Source of the DNA: Thecamonas trahens ATCC 50062
Lineage: Eukaryota > Apusozoa > Apusomonadida > Apusomonadidae
Assembly (NCBI RefSeq): GCF_000142905.1
Contig: NW_013657640.1
Span: forward strand, 9,564-57,140
Direction: 5' to 3'
DNA: 47,577 nt
The notes beneath the pieces were generated by a model. The model was not told the DNA's origin. It saw nothing but the letters and a program-made list of their open reading frames with translations, and searched no databases. The position numbers and the translations under genes are program-made. Shown here in pieces: positions 47,307 through 47,577 of the stretch. Within the stretch, counting starts at the first letter, position 1. The number at the start of each line of letters is the position of its first letter.

Positions 47307-47577
47307 ACTGAATACTATTTCACCTCTCCTCCTTCTCTGTCTCTTTCTCTTGGTTGAGTTCAGAGAGCGAGTCGAGTGTGGCGACCTCGGGTGTGTGACC
47401 TCGCCTTTGCCTGCTGCGGGTGACGTGGCCTTCGTCATTCGTCATTCCGGCCGAACAACAACAATCATTGGCTCATGCATTAATTGACGCTGCTCCTCTG
47501 CCGGGTGATCATACTCCAGGTAGGGGGAGGGAGGGGGGGGGGGGGCGGGGGGACGACGTGGACTGTTGTCACGTCCG
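47307..47577. promoter_or_regulatory. VMP1 upstream region
   Basis: G-rich end of the window with G runs at about 47533-47545 and 47547-47552, which are C runs on the VMP1 sense strand. No coding signal is seen. Confidence 0.4.

Overview
This is a GC-rich, gene-dense stretch of a eukaryotic nuclear genome. The genes have GT-AG spliceosomal introns and encode 26S proteasome, V-ATPase, GINS, eRF1, ER glucosidase II, striatin and VMP1 proteins. A MAK/ICK ciliary kinase and a CIMIP1-like axonemal protein point to a flagellated unicell. My best guess is an apusomonad such as Thecamonas, but this is an inference from style and gene content that I cannot test here. I saw no ribosomal RNA, tRNA, CRISPR array, transposon or virus. 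A 475-base run of N (36438-36912) is an assembly gap.

Layout. 1-10078: CIMIP1-like (-), glutamate-cysteine ligase (+), proteasome Rpt1 (-), a GT18 glycosyltransferase (+), a seven-helix membrane protein resembling gustatory-receptor-like proteins (+), and a K+-dependent Na+/Ca2+ exchanger (-). 10079-20634: a tandem duplication feeding an unknown gene (+), ARFRP1 GTPase (-), a small secreted protein (-), GINS subunit PSF3 (+), MAK/ICK kinase (-), V-ATPase subunit B (+). 20719-24463: three minus-strand genes (an unknown two-exon protein, a RanBP2-finger/RING protein with five near-identical 141-bp repeats, and a coiled-coil FYVE protein). 24985-34193: four plus-strand genes or gene models (a secreted protein, TRM3/TARBP1 tRNA methyltransferase, striatin). 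34253-47306: eRF1 (-), a CK2-like kinase (+), glucosidase II alpha (+), an unknown coiled-coil gene (+), a tandem pair of Shisa-like cysteine-rich membrane proteins (-), an unknown two-helix membrane protein (-), a 9-bp minisatellite, and VMP1 (-).

Genome style. Convergent genes often have only 14-85 bp between stop codons. Nearly every intron lies within the first 61 codons. Most donors read GTACG rather than GTAAG. Long C homopolymers lie on the sense strand near gene 5' ends. CA/TG microsatellites fill several introns.

The genes do not form a pathway; they are mostly unrelated housekeeping genes. Loose themes are endomembrane trafficking (ARFRP1, FYVE protein, V-ATPase, VMP1, striatin), ER/Golgi glycosylation (glucosidase II, GT18) and the cilium (MAK, CIMIP1-like). 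The most striking pattern is eight reading-frame breaks in seven genes. Each is repaired by one extra base and most lie at short homopolymers. They most simply reflect assembly undercalls and mean that many automatic gene models here would be truncated.
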